From contig JABXHM010000016.1 in assembly GCA_013373625.1 (NCBI GenBank), positions 1 to 64,000 of the forward strand: DNA of 64,000 nucleotides, read 5' to 3'. Positions 63,856 through 64,000 of this stretch are shown in pieces. The notes below the pieces were generated by a model, which saw nothing but the letters and a program-made list of their open reading frames with translations, searched no databases and was not told the DNA's origin. Numbering within the stretch: position 1 is the stretch's first letter; every line of letters begins with the position of its first letter. The stretch comes from Alteromonadaceae bacterium (GTDB lineage Bacteria; Pseudomonadota; Gammaproteobacteria; Enterobacterales; Alteromonadaceae). The translations under genes and the position numbers were made by a program.

Positions 63856-64000
63856 ATGAAACTGGACAAGTTTGACCGCGAAATTCTACGGGTTTTACAA
63901 CTCAATGCCACGATATCGATGGCCGATTTAAGTCAACAGGTCGGATTGTCACATACCCCCTGCTGGCGGCGCGTTAAGCGACTTGAATCAGAAGGTATTA
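63856..64000 (+). CDS. Lrp/AsnC-family transcriptional regulator (partial, cut by window end)
   Basis: The first 48 codons are visible, MKLDKFDREILRVLQLNATI and on. They form the N-terminal winged helix-turn-helix of Lrp/AsnC proteins (ADLSQQVGLSHTPCWRRVKR). The gene continues past the window. It is divergent from leucine dehydrogenase and is probably its leucine-responsive regulator, as for BkdR-type systems. Confidence 0.92.
   Translation, partial: MKLDKFDREILRVLQLNATISMADLSQQVGLSHTPCWRRVKRLESEGI

Noticed and set aside
1..64000. Prophage, insertion sequence, CRISPR-Cas, restriction-modification or toxin-antitoxin system
   Set aside because: I looked for transposase, integrase, terminase, Cas, methylase and toxin motifs in the protein set and found none.

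Overview
The window is chromosomal DNA of a marine-type gammaproteobacterium, most likely Alteromonadales (Alteromonas/Aestuariibacter relatives). I infer this from the gene families (MotY of sodium-driven polar flagella, a Vibrio/Shewanella-like TonB2 system with TtpC, several TonB-dependent receptors, the PrkA-YeaH-SpoVR trio) and from gammaproteobacterial synteny (smrB/prmB-aroC, prfB-lysS, holD-rimI-prfC). No phage, insertion sequence, plasmid or CRISPR array was seen.

Layout. 1-7.4 kb is AT-richer, accessory-looking DNA. It holds a secreted repeat protein with a PEP-CTERM-like tail, a GNAT/rhodanese pair divergent from an FtrA-type regulator, and an ECF sigma factor with a membrane partner. 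Two decayed fragments of the endonuclease III gene (nth) bracket the GNAT/rhodanese/FtrA module. 7.4-14.4 kb holds gloA, glpQ, a second GlxA-type regulator, motY/rnt, and an oxidative-stress and iron group (peroxiredoxin, bfd with a Fur box, grxD, sodB). 14.6-19.3 kb is the prkA-yeaH-spoVR stress operon. 19.4-26 kb holds small membrane proteins, a CPBP protease, and the MFS/aroC/prmB group divergent from smrB, ending in a Fur-box-plus-terminator unit that may encode a small RNA. 26-41.8 kb holds a murein lytic lipoprotein, gshA, an M16 protease, an orphan Hpt protein and translation genes: lysS, prfB with its programmed frameshift, argS, prfC, rimI and holD. 43.4-47.5 kb has tRNA-Trp and a TPP-riboswitch-controlled thiamine uptake and salvage operon. 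47.8-52.3 kb has an unusual AraC-HDOD fusion regulator, a thioesterase and tmcA. 52.4-61.3 kb is a TonB2 energy-transduction operon with a large TonB-dependent receptor behind it. The end holds a ComFB-like gene, the 4.5S SRP RNA, leucine dehydrogenase and a divergent Lrp-type regulator cut by the window edge.

How parts work together. The TonB2 operon could energise the outer-membrane receptors, including the thiamine receptor. In the thiamine operon, receptor, binding protein, PnuT-like permease and kinase form a complete uptake and trapping route, and complementary segments suggest how the riboswitch blocks the first ribosome-binding site. The iron group and the small-RNA candidate share Fur-type operators. 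I saw no single large unknown defence or biosynthetic system. The most original signals are the paired nth remnants sharing one substitution, the Fur-controlled small-RNA candidate, the three-hairpin element beside the thiamine operon, and the AraC-HDOD protein.
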